The position numbers and the translations under genes are program-made. From the NCBI GenBank assembly GCA_011046405.1, contig DSAR01000349.1, positions 1 through 37,231 of the forward strand: a stretch of DNA of 37,231 bases, in the 5' to 3' direction. The notes under the pieces were generated by a model. That model searched no databases and was not told where the DNA came from. It saw only the letters and a program-made list of their open reading frames with translations. Below, in pieces: positions 24,450-33,556 of this stretch. Positions within the stretch are counted from its first letter, which is position 1; each line of letters opens with the position of its first letter. This DNA is from Chloroflexota bacterium. GTDB taxonomy: Bacteria > Chloroflexota > Anaerolineae > B4-G1.

Positions 24450-24478
24450 ATTATAGCATAGCCTACAACAATGCACAA
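24450..24478 (-). promoter_or_regulatory. Promoter of nrdR-nrdJ
   Basis: On the minus strand TTGTGC (24478-24473), 17 bp, TATAAT (24455-24450), with an extended -10 TGC. The start of transcription would be near 24443, just upstream of the first candidate NrdR box. Confidence 0.75.
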
Positions 24479-24543
24479 GCGCTTTCAAGAAGATTATCTT
24501 AAAAAGCAAGGGGAAATAATCGTAGCGCCATAAACGCCATCAA

Positions 24544-24572
24544 TTGACAATTGTCTCACTTTAGAGTACATT
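24544..24572 (+). promoter_or_regulatory. Promoter of the small GAF protein gene
   Basis: TTGACA (24544-24549), 17 bp, TACATT (24567-24572). The -35 lies in the inverted repeat CAATTG-A-CAATTG (24541-24553), which could be an operator. The leader is about 88 nt. Confidence 0.55.
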
Positions 24573-24666
24573 TGATGGAAGATAGCCAATCAACTTACCC
24601 ACCGACTGAAAGGACAGAAAATTTCGCCTCGGCGCCCCAGCCAATCACGAGGAAAGGAGGGTTTCT

Positions 24667-25278
24667 ATGTCAGCAACCAACAATCAATTTATCCGTTTTC
24701 TCCAACAGGAATGCTCCCGGTTCAAGGACGAAAACCGACTGCTGCTGGAAGAGGTGCGCGCGCTAAGACGTTATCTCAATGCCCTGCAGCATCTACAGAA
24801 AACTGTCCAGCATTTTACGCCGGAACAGGACATTCTATCCCTGCTCGATGATACGCTCAAATGCGCCCTCGTTCTATTAGACGCTATCGATGGTTCGCTG
24901 ATGTTGATTGATGAGGAAACGGACGAGCTGGTCTTTGTGCTCGTGCACGGCACAGCCAGCGACAGCCTGGTCGGCCATCGCTTCGACCGCCGCCAGGGCA
25001 TTGCCGGATGGGTAGCCGAAAATATAGAGCCGGCCATCAGCGATAACGTCCGCACCGATGCACGCTTCTTACCAACCGTCGATGAGCAGGTCGGTTTCGA
25101 GACCCGTTCCCTGGTCGCGGTGCCATTGGCTGCCCGGGGACGCACACTCGGCGTCATCGAGGTCGTCAACAAACGCTCTGAACGGCCTTTCACCGAAGAA
25201 GACGCCAACCTGCTTTCGATTCTGGCCACTCTGGCTGCCTCGGCCCTTGACTACGCGGCTTCTGCTATGGAAGAATGA
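24667..25278 (+). CDS. GAF domain protein with N-terminal coiled coil
   Basis: A 203-residue cytoplasmic protein behind AAAGGAGG. Residues 1-48 form a charged helix likely to be a coiled coil (FLQQECSRFKDENRLLLEEVRALRRYLNAL), and a single GAF domain fills about 55-198 (GSLMLIDEETDELVFV, GIAGWVAENIEPAISDNV, SLVAVPLAARGRTLGVIEVVNK, FTEEDANLLSILATLAASAL). It resembles the GAF domains of the 1338-residue kinase in this window but has no output domain. It probably acts as a ligand-sensing adaptor, or in a partner complex; the ligand is unknown. It lies 60 bp upstream of tgt in the same direction. Confidence 0.85.
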   Translation: MSATNNQFIRFLQQECSRFKDENRLLLEEVRALRRYLNALQHLQKTVQHFTPEQDILSLLDDTLKCALVLLDAIDGSLMLIDEETDELVFVLVHGTASDSLVGHRFDRRQGIAGWVAENIEPAISDNVRTDARFLPTVDEQVGFETRSLVAVPLAARGRTLGVIEVVNKRSERPFTEEDANLLSILATLAASALDYAASAMEE

Positions 25279-25290
25279 AGATCATCATAA

Positions 25291-27077
<1,787 letters not shown>

Positions 27078-27364
27078 CACGAATTTTGGCTCGAATTGTG
27101 AAAAAACAGGTTCTTTTCGTGTAATTCGTAGTAAAAAATTGACCGCTTGCTAAGCCAACCATGCGAACTAGGAGAGCCAAAAAACATTCGTGAAATTCGA
27201 GCATTCGTGCGATTCGTGATAGAAAATCTCGGGTAGTGAATGTTTTTATCGCAATTGCCCAGCGACAGAGATGAGTGACGGGACGATGGCAAAAATCGTC
27301 AAGACAATGCGAGATAAATGAAGGATAGAGGAGCTTTTATCGGGCGAGCGCCGCAACGAAGATC
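27078..27364. repeat. Intergenic region with CACGAAT/ATTCGTG repeats
   Basis: CACGAAT at 27078-27084 faces ATTCGTG at 27186-27192, 27203-27209 and 27212-27218, with further partial copies (TCGAATTGTG, TAATTCGTAG). The arrangement is an imperfect inverted repeat of about 140 bp. The remaining bases up to 27364 show no gene, RNA or strong hairpin that I can support. Confidence 0.5.
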
Positions 27365-27393
27365 AAGACAAGTGATTTTCTCTCTGCTATACT
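27365..27393 (+). promoter_or_regulatory. Promoter of trmO
   Basis: AAGACA (27365-27370), 17 bp, TATACT (27388-27393) with an extended -10 TGC. It leaves a leader of about 60 nt before the ATG at 27459. Confidence 0.6.
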
Positions 27394-27458
27394 GGATCGC
27401 AGAAAGTCAGGCTGTTCACAAGTTTTTGGCAACCAGATTATAGCAAGGAGATGAATAA

Positions 27459-27938
27459 ATGGAAAAGACGCAGGATGTGTATCACATACGCCCGATTGGG
27501 ACGGTGCGCCGCAACGGGGACGACGTTTGCCTGGAGATCGACGAGCCTTTCCGTCCAGCGATGAGGGAACTGGGCGGTTTCAGTCACGTGATGGTTTTCT
27601 GGTGGGCGGACCGTTTCGCTGACGAAGAGCACCGTACCACGTTGCAAATGAATCCGCCCTACGCTGAAGACCACTTGACCGGCGTGTTTGCCTCCCGGTC
27701 GCCCGTCCGTCCCAACCCACTGGGGATGACGACCTGCAAGGTGGTGGACGTCGACGAGGCGGAGGGTGTCATCCGCGTGGCCGACATCGACGCCTTCGAC
27801 GGCACGCCGGTCGTGGACCTGAAGGCCTACTTCCCGGTTTGTGACCGGGTGCAAACGGCCCACATCCCCAAGTGGCTGGTGGGGTGGCCTGAATGGATGC
27901 CGGAGGACGGTATTGGACTCCAGCCGGGAGAGGCATAG
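27459..27938 (+). CDS. trmO: tRNA N6-threonylcarbamoyladenosine methyltransferase (TsaA/TrmO family)
   Basis: A 159-residue protein of the TsaA/YaeB family, which uses S-adenosylmethionine to methylate the t6A37 base of certain threonine tRNAs. The family signatures are clear: IRPIGTVRR at the start, GGFSHVMVFWWADR, the long FASRSPVRPNPLGMTTCKVVDVD stretch that forms the cofactor site, and DIDAFDGTPVVDLKAYFP. AAGGAG lies 8 nt before the ATG. It lacks the C-terminal extension of the E. coli protein, so it is the short form. The GyrI-like gene follows after 81 bp including a hairpin. In some hosts members of this family are annotated only as putative methyltransferases, so the tRNA target is inferred. 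Confidence 0.9.
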   Translation: MEKTQDVYHIRPIGTVRRNGDDVCLEIDEPFRPAMRELGGFSHVMVFWWADRFADEEHRTTLQMNPPYAEDHLTGVFASRSPVRPNPLGMTTCKVVDVDEAEGVIRVADIDAFDGTPVVDLKAYFPVCDRVQTAHIPKWLVGWPEWMPEDGIGLQPGEA

Positions 27939-27972
27939 ATTCGAGCTTCGATAAAGACTTAGGCAGGATGCG

Positions 27973-27994
27973 GCCCCGGGCAATCGCCCGGGGC
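27973..27994. terminator. Short GC hairpin after trmO
   Basis: GCCCCGGGC-AATC-GCCCGGGGC is a perfect 9-bp stem with a tetraloop, 34 bp after trmO and 26 bp before the next gene. No T-tract follows, so termination would be weak; it may be a spacer hairpin within one transcript. Confidence 0.45.
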
Positions 27995-28019
27995 TATCCC
28001 GCTTTCCGAGGAGTGAACG

Positions 28020-28544
28020 ATGGAACCAACCAGGATAGTCGACAAGCCCCGGATGATTTTGCTGGGCCTCAACTTTTTCGGCGACCCGTTCAGATTCAGC
28101 GGTGACTGGACCGAGGAGAACGAGATCGGGCGATTGTGGAAGCGGTTTCTGGCTTACTTGCAGGAAAATGAGCAGCGTATCAAGCACGCTCAGATGGACG
28201 GCCCGATGTACGAGGTGCACGTCCAGCACGAGATGACACCGCGCACCGGCGAGTGCGAAGTTTTCGTGGGAATCGAGGTTGAAAAGCTGGAGGACGTGCC
28301 GGTGCTCCTGTCGGCGAAGATTTTGCCGGCGGTAACGTACGCAGTCTTCACCTTCCGCGGAAAGCAAATTGTGTCGGATTGGGGGCACTGGATCTTCGAC
28401 GAGTGGTTACCCCAATCCGATTTCGAGTCCGCCTATCCCTACGGCTTCCAGTATTACGACGAACGCTTCAAGGGACTCGAGCGCCTGGAAGAATCCGTTC
28501 TGGACGTCTACATTCCGGTGAGAAAGATCAAGCAAGATGCTTGA
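28020..28544 (+). CDS. GyrI-like (AraC effector-binding type) small-molecule-binding protein
   Basis: A 174-residue protein with the alpha/beta pattern of GyrI/SOUL-type effector-binding domains: RMILLGLNFFGDPF at the start, ECEVFVGIEVEKLEDVP in the middle, LPAVTYAVFTFRG followed by WGHWIFDEWLPQSDFESAYPYGFQYYDERF and LDVYIPVRK at the end. There is no DNA-binding domain. It overlaps the AraC gene by 8 bp, and the AraC protein has its own related domain at the C-terminus, so this could be a separate sensor, a buffer for the same ligand, or a hydrolase of the toxic ligand, as reported for some GyrI-like proteins. GAGGAG lies 6 nt before the ATG. The ligand is not predictable. Confidence 0.8.
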   Translation: MEPTRIVDKPRMILLGLNFFGDPFRFSGDWTEENEIGRLWKRFLAYLQENEQRIKHAQMDGPMYEVHVQHEMTPRTGECEVFVGIEVEKLEDVPVLLSAKILPAVTYAVFTFRGKQIVSDWGHWIFDEWLPQSDFESAYPYGFQYYDERFKGLERLEESVLDVYIPVRKIKQDA

Positions 28545-29397
28545 CGCTGTCGTCATCTCTCAGGCTATCGACTTCATCGAAGACAACCTCCGGGAGAATA
28601 TTGCCGTGGCCGACGTGGCGGATGCCGTTTCGTATTCGCTGTATTATTTCTGCCGGGCATTCAACCAGGTCACTCACCTCACCCCTTACGATTACTTGAT
28701 CCGGCGGCGGCTGGCGATGGCGGCCCGAGCGCTGCTCGAGACCGATCGTAAGGTGATCGACGTCGCGCTCGACTACCAGTTCAACAACCCCGAGACGTTT
28801 TCGCGGGCCTTCAAGCGGGTGTTTGGAACATCGCCGAGCGGATGGCGGAAGCGGGGCCGCCTCGACGAATGGGACCTCATGCCGCGGCTGACGCTGGCTC
28901 ATCTCGAACACATCGCGAAGGGAGATTACCTGAAACCGGTACCGGTGACACAGGAGGCGGTCCGGGTTGCCGGGGTGATGACGTGGGTGCAGGAGAGGCG
29001 GCGGAGCGTCTCGGACCTGTGGCATCTGCTGGCCGACATACTCGTCCGGCGAGAGATCGCTCACATGCCGGGGGCGTATTACGGCATCTCGATGCGAGCC
29101 TCCCAGGAGATGGGGGGCTTCCTGTACCTGGCGGCGGTCGAACTAGCGGAGGGAGAGATCGGGGACGCGGCGTTGGTGGTGAAGGAGATCCCCGCACTGG
29201 GGTGCGTGCGTTTTGTCCACAAGGGGCCAGGGTGGGATCTGCCGCTGACGCTGGATTACGTCTATCACACCTGGCTGCCCAAATCGGGGCTGCGGCCGAG
29301 CGTGCCGTGGACGATCGAACAGAGCGAACGAAACTTCTGCCACTTGGACGAGGCGCCGTCGGAACGGGCGGTCTACGTGCCGGTGGACAGACAATAG
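28537..29397 (+). CDS. AraC-family regulator with C-terminal GyrI-like effector domain
   Basis: A 286-residue regulator of the SoxS/Rob-like layout. The two AraC helix-turn-helix motifs fill residues 1-105 (IAVADVADAVSYSLYYFCRAFNQVTHLTPYDYL and VIDVALDYQFNNPETFSRAFKRVFGTSPSGWRK). The effector-binding part spans about 130-286 (VRVAGVMTWVQ, YYGISMRA, LPLTLDYVYHTWLPKSGLRPS, RAVYVPV). It should sense a small molecule, possibly the one bound by the upstream GyrI-like protein, and control transcription of targets that cannot be read here. The start overlaps the upstream stop, indicating translational coupling. A strong terminator follows 55 bp after the stop. Confidence 0.92.
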   Translation: MLDAVVISQAIDFIEDNLRENIAVADVADAVSYSLYYFCRAFNQVTHLTPYDYLIRRRLAMAARALLETDRKVIDVALDYQFNNPETFSRAFKRVFGTSPSGWRKRGRLDEWDLMPRLTLAHLEHIAKGDYLKPVPVTQEAVRVAGVMTWVQERRRSVSDLWHLLADILVRREIAHMPGAYYGISMRASQEMGGFLYLAAVELAEGEIGDAALVVKEIPALGCVRFVHKGPGWDLPLTLDYVYHTWLPKSGLRPSVPWTIEQSERNFCHLDEAPSERAVYVPVDRQ

Positions 29398-29451
29398 CGC
29401 TGACGGCGGTTGACCTGGTTTTATACAGCGCGTAAGAGAGAAGAGGTTAGC

Positions 29452-29485
29452 AAAAGCTCGACGACCGAGAACCGTCGGGCTTTTT
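29452..29485 (+). terminator. Intrinsic terminator after the AraC gene
   Basis: AAAAGCTCGACG pairs with CGTCGGGCTTTT (12 pairs, one G-U) around a 9-nt loop, ending in TTTTT (29481-29485). It has both the stem and the T-run expected of an intrinsic terminator. Confidence 0.85.
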
Positions 29486-29536
29486 GAGGATGTGAACGTT
29501 TGCCGCCGGATTTCGAAAACCCAGCTATCATCAAAT

Positions 29537-29565
29537 TTGTGCAAGTTCGACCATTAGGCTATAAT
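29537..29565 (+). promoter_or_regulatory. Promoter of the unknown gene at 29626
   Basis: TTGTGC (29537-29542), 17 bp, TATAAT (29560-29565). The pair of hexamers is identical to that of the nrdR-nrdJ promoter. TATAAT is followed by CCC as at the secD and lgt promoters. Confidence 0.7.
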
Positions 29566-29625
29566 CCCTTGCGATGACGTACGCACCTGCAACCTGCCTA
29601 ACTGACATCTTACACGCGCCTAAAG

Positions 29626-30342
29626 ATGACCAACATTTCAGCTGATCAACTAAGTCCCAGTCAAATCCTCTTACTCCGAGGCGACCGCTTCGTCCACCAA
29701 CGGGGCAAGCTCGTGCTGCCCACTGGTGCCTCCGTTTCGATGCAAGCGATGGCCGAGAAGTTAATGACCGTCGCCTTCCTGGCCTGCGCAGCTCAAAATA
29801 TCATGGAACTCCAAATTCAGACGCAGGAGACGCTCTTCGGGCTCTGGACCGTTCAAAAGCTGCTCGTTATCCCTCACACCACCGACGTTCCCTGGCCCAA
29901 AACCTCTTTGGAGGCTCGCCTAACCCAATTGGCCGCACATCTCCTGCCAGAAAACCGATGCCGCGTTCAATCTCTCGTTCACGTCTTTCTGGGGGAGGAC
30001 AGCCCCTATCCCTGGCGCCAGATCGTGGCTATCGCTCAGGGCGGCCTGGTCGCCCAGGGGGTCTTGGCCCACATCGACGAAGCGCACTGGTCGATGTTCG
30101 AGCACCGCAAAAAGCTTCACCTGGCCCGACCCACGTGCGGCTCGCTCGACGATCTCGACTGCACGGTGCCCGAGGCGTTATTGGTCCATTACGCCCAAGC
30201 AACGCCCCAAATTTGGCATCGCCTGCGTCAGGAGATCGCGTGGGGCATCGGTGCGCGCAATAAACGCCCCCATCCACTACGCGAGAACCGCCAACGACGA
30301 ATCAAGCTCATCAACGAACACCGCCCTTTCAACCGGTTCTAG
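29626..30342 (+). CDS. Hypothetical cytoplasmic protein, family not recognised
   Basis: A 238-residue protein between its own promoter and a repeat-rich spacer. I do not recognise it. It appears soluble, with no signal peptide and no clear membrane helix. The first third is helical (ASVSMQAMAEKLMTVAFLACAAQNIMELQIQ), the middle has DSPYPWRQIVAIAQGGLVAQGVLAHI, and the C-terminus is basic (GARNKRPHPLRENRQRRIKLINEHRP). The layout of a short start motif (PSQILLLRGD) followed by helices vaguely recalls GPP34-like proteins, but I would not rely on it. There is no strong ribosome binding site. Codon use matches neighbouring genes, so it is probably a real, vertically held gene. Confidence 0.75.
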   Translation: MTNISADQLSPSQILLLRGDRFVHQRGKLVLPTGASVSMQAMAEKLMTVAFLACAAQNIMELQIQTQETLFGLWTVQKLLVIPHTTDVPWPKTSLEARLTQLAAHLLPENRCRVQSLVHVFLGEDSPYPWRQIVAIAQGGLVAQGVLAHIDEAHWSMFEHRKKLHLARPTCGSLDDLDCTVPEALLVHYAQATPQIWHRLRQEIAWGIGARNKRPHPLRENRQRRIKLINEHRPFNRF

Positions 30343-30369
30343 TGGCAATATGCTTTAAATAACGGAAAA

Positions 30370-30401
30370 GTAACTGCTCAGGCCAGTCCCTTGCTGCGAT
30401 G
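30370..30401. repeat. 32-bp dispersed repeat, copy 2 (inverted)
   Basis: GTAACTGCTCAGGCCAGTCC followed by CTTGCTGCGATG is the exact reverse complement of 24188-24219. It directly precedes the hairpin element at 30402. Confidence 0.8.
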
Positions 30402-30489
30402 CTAAGGACTTGTTCAAAAATAACTTCGGTGTTTGGGCCGACTTTTCCCAGGGAAAAGTCCGAAGTTATTTCTGAACAGCTCCTAAGGA
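30402..30489. repeat. Nested hairpin element upstream of the CCA-transferase fusion
   Basis: Outer arms GTTCAAAAATAACTTCGG (30412-30429) and CCGAAGTTATTTCTGAAC (30460-30477) are inverted with one mismatch. An inner pair, GACTTTTCCC / GGGAAAAGTC, shares the centre. CTAAGGA occurs directly at both ends (30402-30408, 30483-30489), which could be a target duplication. It looks like a small non-coding mobile or dispersed element. GAAAAACCCGGTTTCT, a half copy of the 5253 repeat, follows at 30488-30503. Confidence 0.6.
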
Positions 30490-30543
30490 AAAACCCGGTT
30501 TCTAACAGCGTTAACCAAACCTGATCGATTTTAGGAGTCAACT

Positions 30544-33165
30544 TTGGAAGTCATCCTGACCCACGAGAACGCCGATTTCGACGCCATCGCCAGCCTGCTG
30601 GGCGCCAGCAAGCTATTCCCGGCCGCCACGCCCGTGCTGCCTCGGCGCGTCAATCGCAATGGGCGGGCGTTCCTGGCGCTCTACGGAGCGGAACTCCCAA
30701 TGATCGAGGAAAAGGACCTTCCAAGGCGTCGCCAGATCACCCGCGCCATCCTGGTGGACACTCAGGGTCTGAACACCCTCAAGGGAATGAAACGTAACCT
30801 ACGGGTTGACGTCATCGACCACCACGAACGGGATCAGAAACTGCCAGAAAATTGGACCTTCACCGGAGAGCCGCTAGGGGCGACCACCACCCTGCTGGTC
30901 GAGGAAATTTCAGGACGGGCCTTGAAACTCACCAGCATCGAAGCGACCCTGCTACTCCTGGGCATCTACGAGGATACAGGCTCTCTATCCTACGAAACGA
31001 CTAGTCCCCGCGACGTGCGGGCAGCCGCCTGGCTCATGGAACAGGGCGCCCGCCTGTCTGAGGCCAACAAATTTCTTCACCATCCCCTCGCCCCAGAACA
31101 ACGCGATCTCTACGAACAGCTGCTGGAACAAAGCGATACCCGCGAAATTGAGGGACACCATATCCTCGTCGCCTGGGCCGAGGCGCCCCGCTTCGACGAG
31201 GAAATCTCCACCCTGGCCCACAAGCTGCGCGACCTGCTGGAGCCCTCGGCCTTGTTCGTCCTCGTCGGTCTCAACGATCACGTCCAGATGGTGGCCCGCA
31301 GCGCCACCGACGATATCGACGTCTCGAAGGTAGCCAGACACTTTGGCGGCGGCGGGCATAAACAGGCAGCGGCCGCTCTCGTCCGTGAACGTCCGTTGCA
31401 GGCCGTGCGCGAGGAACTGATCGACCTGTTAAGCGACATCGTCCAGCCCAGCACCACCGTCGCCCAGATTATGTCGTGGGGCGTCCAGGTGCTCTCGCCC
31501 GACGATACCATCGCCGAAGCAGCCCACCGCATGCAACGCACCGGGCACGAAGGTTATCCGGTCGTCGACGCAGGCCGCGTAGTTGGCCTGCTCACCCGCC
31601 GGGCCGTCGATCGCGCCCAACAATTCAAAATGCTTGACAAGCCGGTTAGCCAGGTGATGGAAGCCGGCGCCGTCACGGTAGAAAGCGACGACTCGGTCGC
31701 TTATCTCCAACAACTGATGATCGAAAGCGGCTGGGGCCAGATACCCGTCGTCGAGAACGATCAGGTCGTCGGGGTCGTCACGCGCACTGATCTGATCACC
31801 CTGTGGGGGTCTACTCCCCCGTCACCCCGGCAACGAGAGTTCGCCCGGCTATTGGAACAGGCGTTTCCGGCCCCGGTGCTTGCCCTGGTGCGCTGCATTT
31901 CACGAGAAGCCAGCGACATGGACGTCGTTCCCTACTTCGTCGGCGGGTTGGTTCGCGATCTGATCCTCAAACAACCCATCTTCGACATCGACATGGTGAT
32001 AGAGGGTGACGCCATCGCTCTGGCTCGCCGCCTGGCCCAACAACTGGGTGGTCGGGTGACGACCCACCGGCGATTCGGCACAGCCAAGTGGCTCCTCTCT
32101 TCCCAGGTTTGGCGACAGGTCGCCCCCCACGAGAAAATCTCGACCGAGGACACGCTCCCTCCCAGCGTGGATTTTGTCACGGCGCGCACCGAATTTTACA
32201 CGCACCCGAGCGCCCTCCCGCAGGTAGAGCGTAGTTCCATCAAACAAGACCTCCACCGGCGCGACTTCACCATCAATACGCTGGCAATTCGCCTGGATCC
32301 TGAGCACTGGGGCGAGATATTGGATTTCTACGGCGGCGAAGCCGACATGGACAACCGCGTCATCCGAGTGCTCCATAGCCTCAGTTTCGTGGACGATCCC
32401 ACCCGGATGTTGAGAGCGGCGCGACTGGAATGCCGTTTGGGATTCCACCTGGACCCCCGCAGCGAAGAACTCATCTCCAAGGCCCTGCCACTGCTAAAGC
32501 GCGTCAGCGGGGATCGCATTCGACACGAACTGGCGTTGATTTTCTGCGAACCGGAACCGGAGCAGGCCCTGTGCCGCCTGCAAGCATTGGACATCCTGCC
32601 CCAAATCCACCCCGATCTGAGGTGCGACACCTGGCTCCAGGAGAAATATACCGCGCTCCGCCAGAGTTTCGACGCCGCCGTGTGGGATCTGAAATCGAAT
32701 GACTGTCCCTTCCTTCACCTGGCCCTGCTCACCTACCGCCTCGATAAGAAAGGGCTGACCACCCTGATCGAGCGACTGAAAGTACCGCGCAGCGACGCTG
32801 ACGACCTGCACCTGCTCTTCAACCTCCGGCAAGCGCTCCCCCAGCTGGGTAAAGCGCGCCGGCCCAGCGCCGTCTACCACCTGCTTCAACCCTATCCCTC
32901 GCAGGTCCTGGGGGCAGCGTGGTTGCTTAGCGAACGCGCGCGCCTTCGCCAGCGCATCTATCAATACCAGACGGAGTGGCGCCAGGTAGAACCAGAACTG
33001 ACCGGCGACGACCTGAAAGCGATGGGGCTGGAACCGGGTCCCATCTTTGGGCGTCTGCTGGAAACCCTGCGCGACGCCCGTCTCGACGGCAAGGTCAGCA
33101 CGCGGGAAGAGGAGATTTGCCTGTTGAAAAGAAAGCTGAAAGCCGAGGAAACGTCAGAAGTATAA
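30544..33165 (+). CDS. DHH phosphoesterase - CBS pair - tRNA nucleotidyltransferase fusion
   Basis: An 873-residue protein starting at TTG with AGGAG 7 nt upstream. Domains in order: DHH phosphoesterase (about 1-150; HENADFDA, VDTQG, VIDHHERD, EDTGSLSYETTSPRD), DHHA1 (about 200-300; FGGGGHKQAAAALV), two CBS repeats (about 305-360 and 368-422), and a poly(A) polymerase/CCA-adding head (about 455-610; FVGGLVRDLILKQPIFDIDMVIEGDA with catalytic Asp 481 and Asp 483, then RRDFTINTLAIRL) plus helical tail. The architecture is known in several phyla and probably adds CCA or A residues to tRNA 3' ends, while the N-terminal half may hydrolyse nucleotides or short RNA. CBS repeats suggest adenylate control. 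It starts an operon with the two GerW-like genes. Confidence 0.93.
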   Translation: MEVILTHENADFDAIASLLGASKLFPAATPVLPRRVNRNGRAFLALYGAELPMIEEKDLPRRRQITRAILVDTQGLNTLKGMKRNLRVDVIDHHERDQKLPENWTFTGEPLGATTTLLVEEISGRALKLTSIEATLLLLGIYEDTGSLSYETTSPRDVRAAAWLMEQGARLSEANKFLHHPLAPEQRDLYEQLLEQSDTREIEGHHILVAWAEAPRFDEEISTLAHKLRDLLEPSALFVLVGLNDHVQMVARSATDDIDVSKVARHFGGGGHKQAAAALVRERPLQAVREELIDLLSDIVQPSTTVAQIMSWGVQVLSPDDTIAEAAHRMQRTGHEGYPVVDAGRVVGLLTRRAVDRAQQFKMLDKPVSQVMEAGAVTVESDDSVAYLQQLMIESGWGQIPVVENDQVVGVVTRTDLITLWGSTPPSPRQREFARLLEQAFPAPVLALVRCISREASDMDVVPYFVGGLVRDLILKQPIFDIDMVIEGDAIALARRLAQQLGGRVTTHRRFGTAKWLLSSQVWRQVAPHEKISTEDTLPPSVDFVTARTEFYTHPSALPQVERSSIKQDLHRRDFTINTLAIRLDPEHWGEILDFYGGEADMDNRVIRVLHSLSFVDDPTRMLRAARLECRLGFHLDPRSEELISKALPLLKRVSGDRIRHELALIFCEPEPEQALCRLQALDILPQIHPDLRCDTWLQEKYTALRQSFDAAVWDLKSNDCPFLHLALLTYRLDKKGLTTLIERLKVPRSDADDLHLLFNLRQALPQLGKARRPSAVYHLLQPYPSQVLGAAWLLSERARLRQRIYQYQTEWRQVEPELTGDDLKAMGLEPGPIFGRLLETLRDARLDGKVSTREEEICLLKRKLKAEETSEV

Positions 33166-33180
33166 AAATAGGAGAACATC

Positions 33181-33516
33181 ATGTCCACCAGACGAACAAA
33201 TCGGCGCCCCCCCGCGCTGTCCAGCGAGATCGTCCAGGGAGAACCCATGCCAGCAGGAGAGCGGGAAATCATTCCTGTAGTCCGAGTGACGACCTACGCC
33301 CGTCGCCGCGCCCTCGTCGGCGCCCAGCGATTGACCGGGCAGGGCGGCGGCTTTGTACACCTCAAGCCCATCGCCATCATAGCGCGCGGACCGGACGGCG
33401 AGCGCCGCATACCCATCCCCGATAAGACCGTCCAGATACTGGGAGGACTCCTGCTGGTCGCTTTCATCGTCCCTGTGATCTTGATGTTGGCCGTACAACT
33501 GATGCGCAAGCGCTGA
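33181..33516 (+). CDS. Small GerW-like protein with C-terminal membrane helix
   Basis: A 111-residue protein starting 15 bp after the fusion gene behind AGGAG. The central part (EREIIPVVRVTTYARRR, then GQGGGFVHLKPIAIIARGPDGERRIPIPDK) follows the same pattern as the GerW/YtfJ domain of the next gene: IPV strand, glycine run, then PIA strand and DGxR. It ends in a single hydrophobic helix (about 86-108) and a basic tail, so it should be a tail-anchored membrane protein. The glycine run is short, so I regard it as a diverged paralogue of its neighbour. Function unknown. Confidence 0.72.
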   Translation: MSTRRTNRRPPALSSEIVQGEPMPAGEREIIPVVRVTTYARRRALVGAQRLTGQGGGFVHLKPIAIIARGPDGERRIPIPDKTVQILGGLLLVAFIVPVILMLAVQLMRKR

Positions 33517-33556
33517 TCTTCGGCAAAACCTGATGAGTCTCACGAAAGGAGAAGCT

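Noticed and set aside
24100-24450. Cobalamin riboswitch upstream of the B12-dependent reductase
   Set aside because: I looked for the conserved B12-box and a long multi-helix layout on the minus strand and saw neither; the leader is mostly repeats and the GATGTAGGGGG hairpins.
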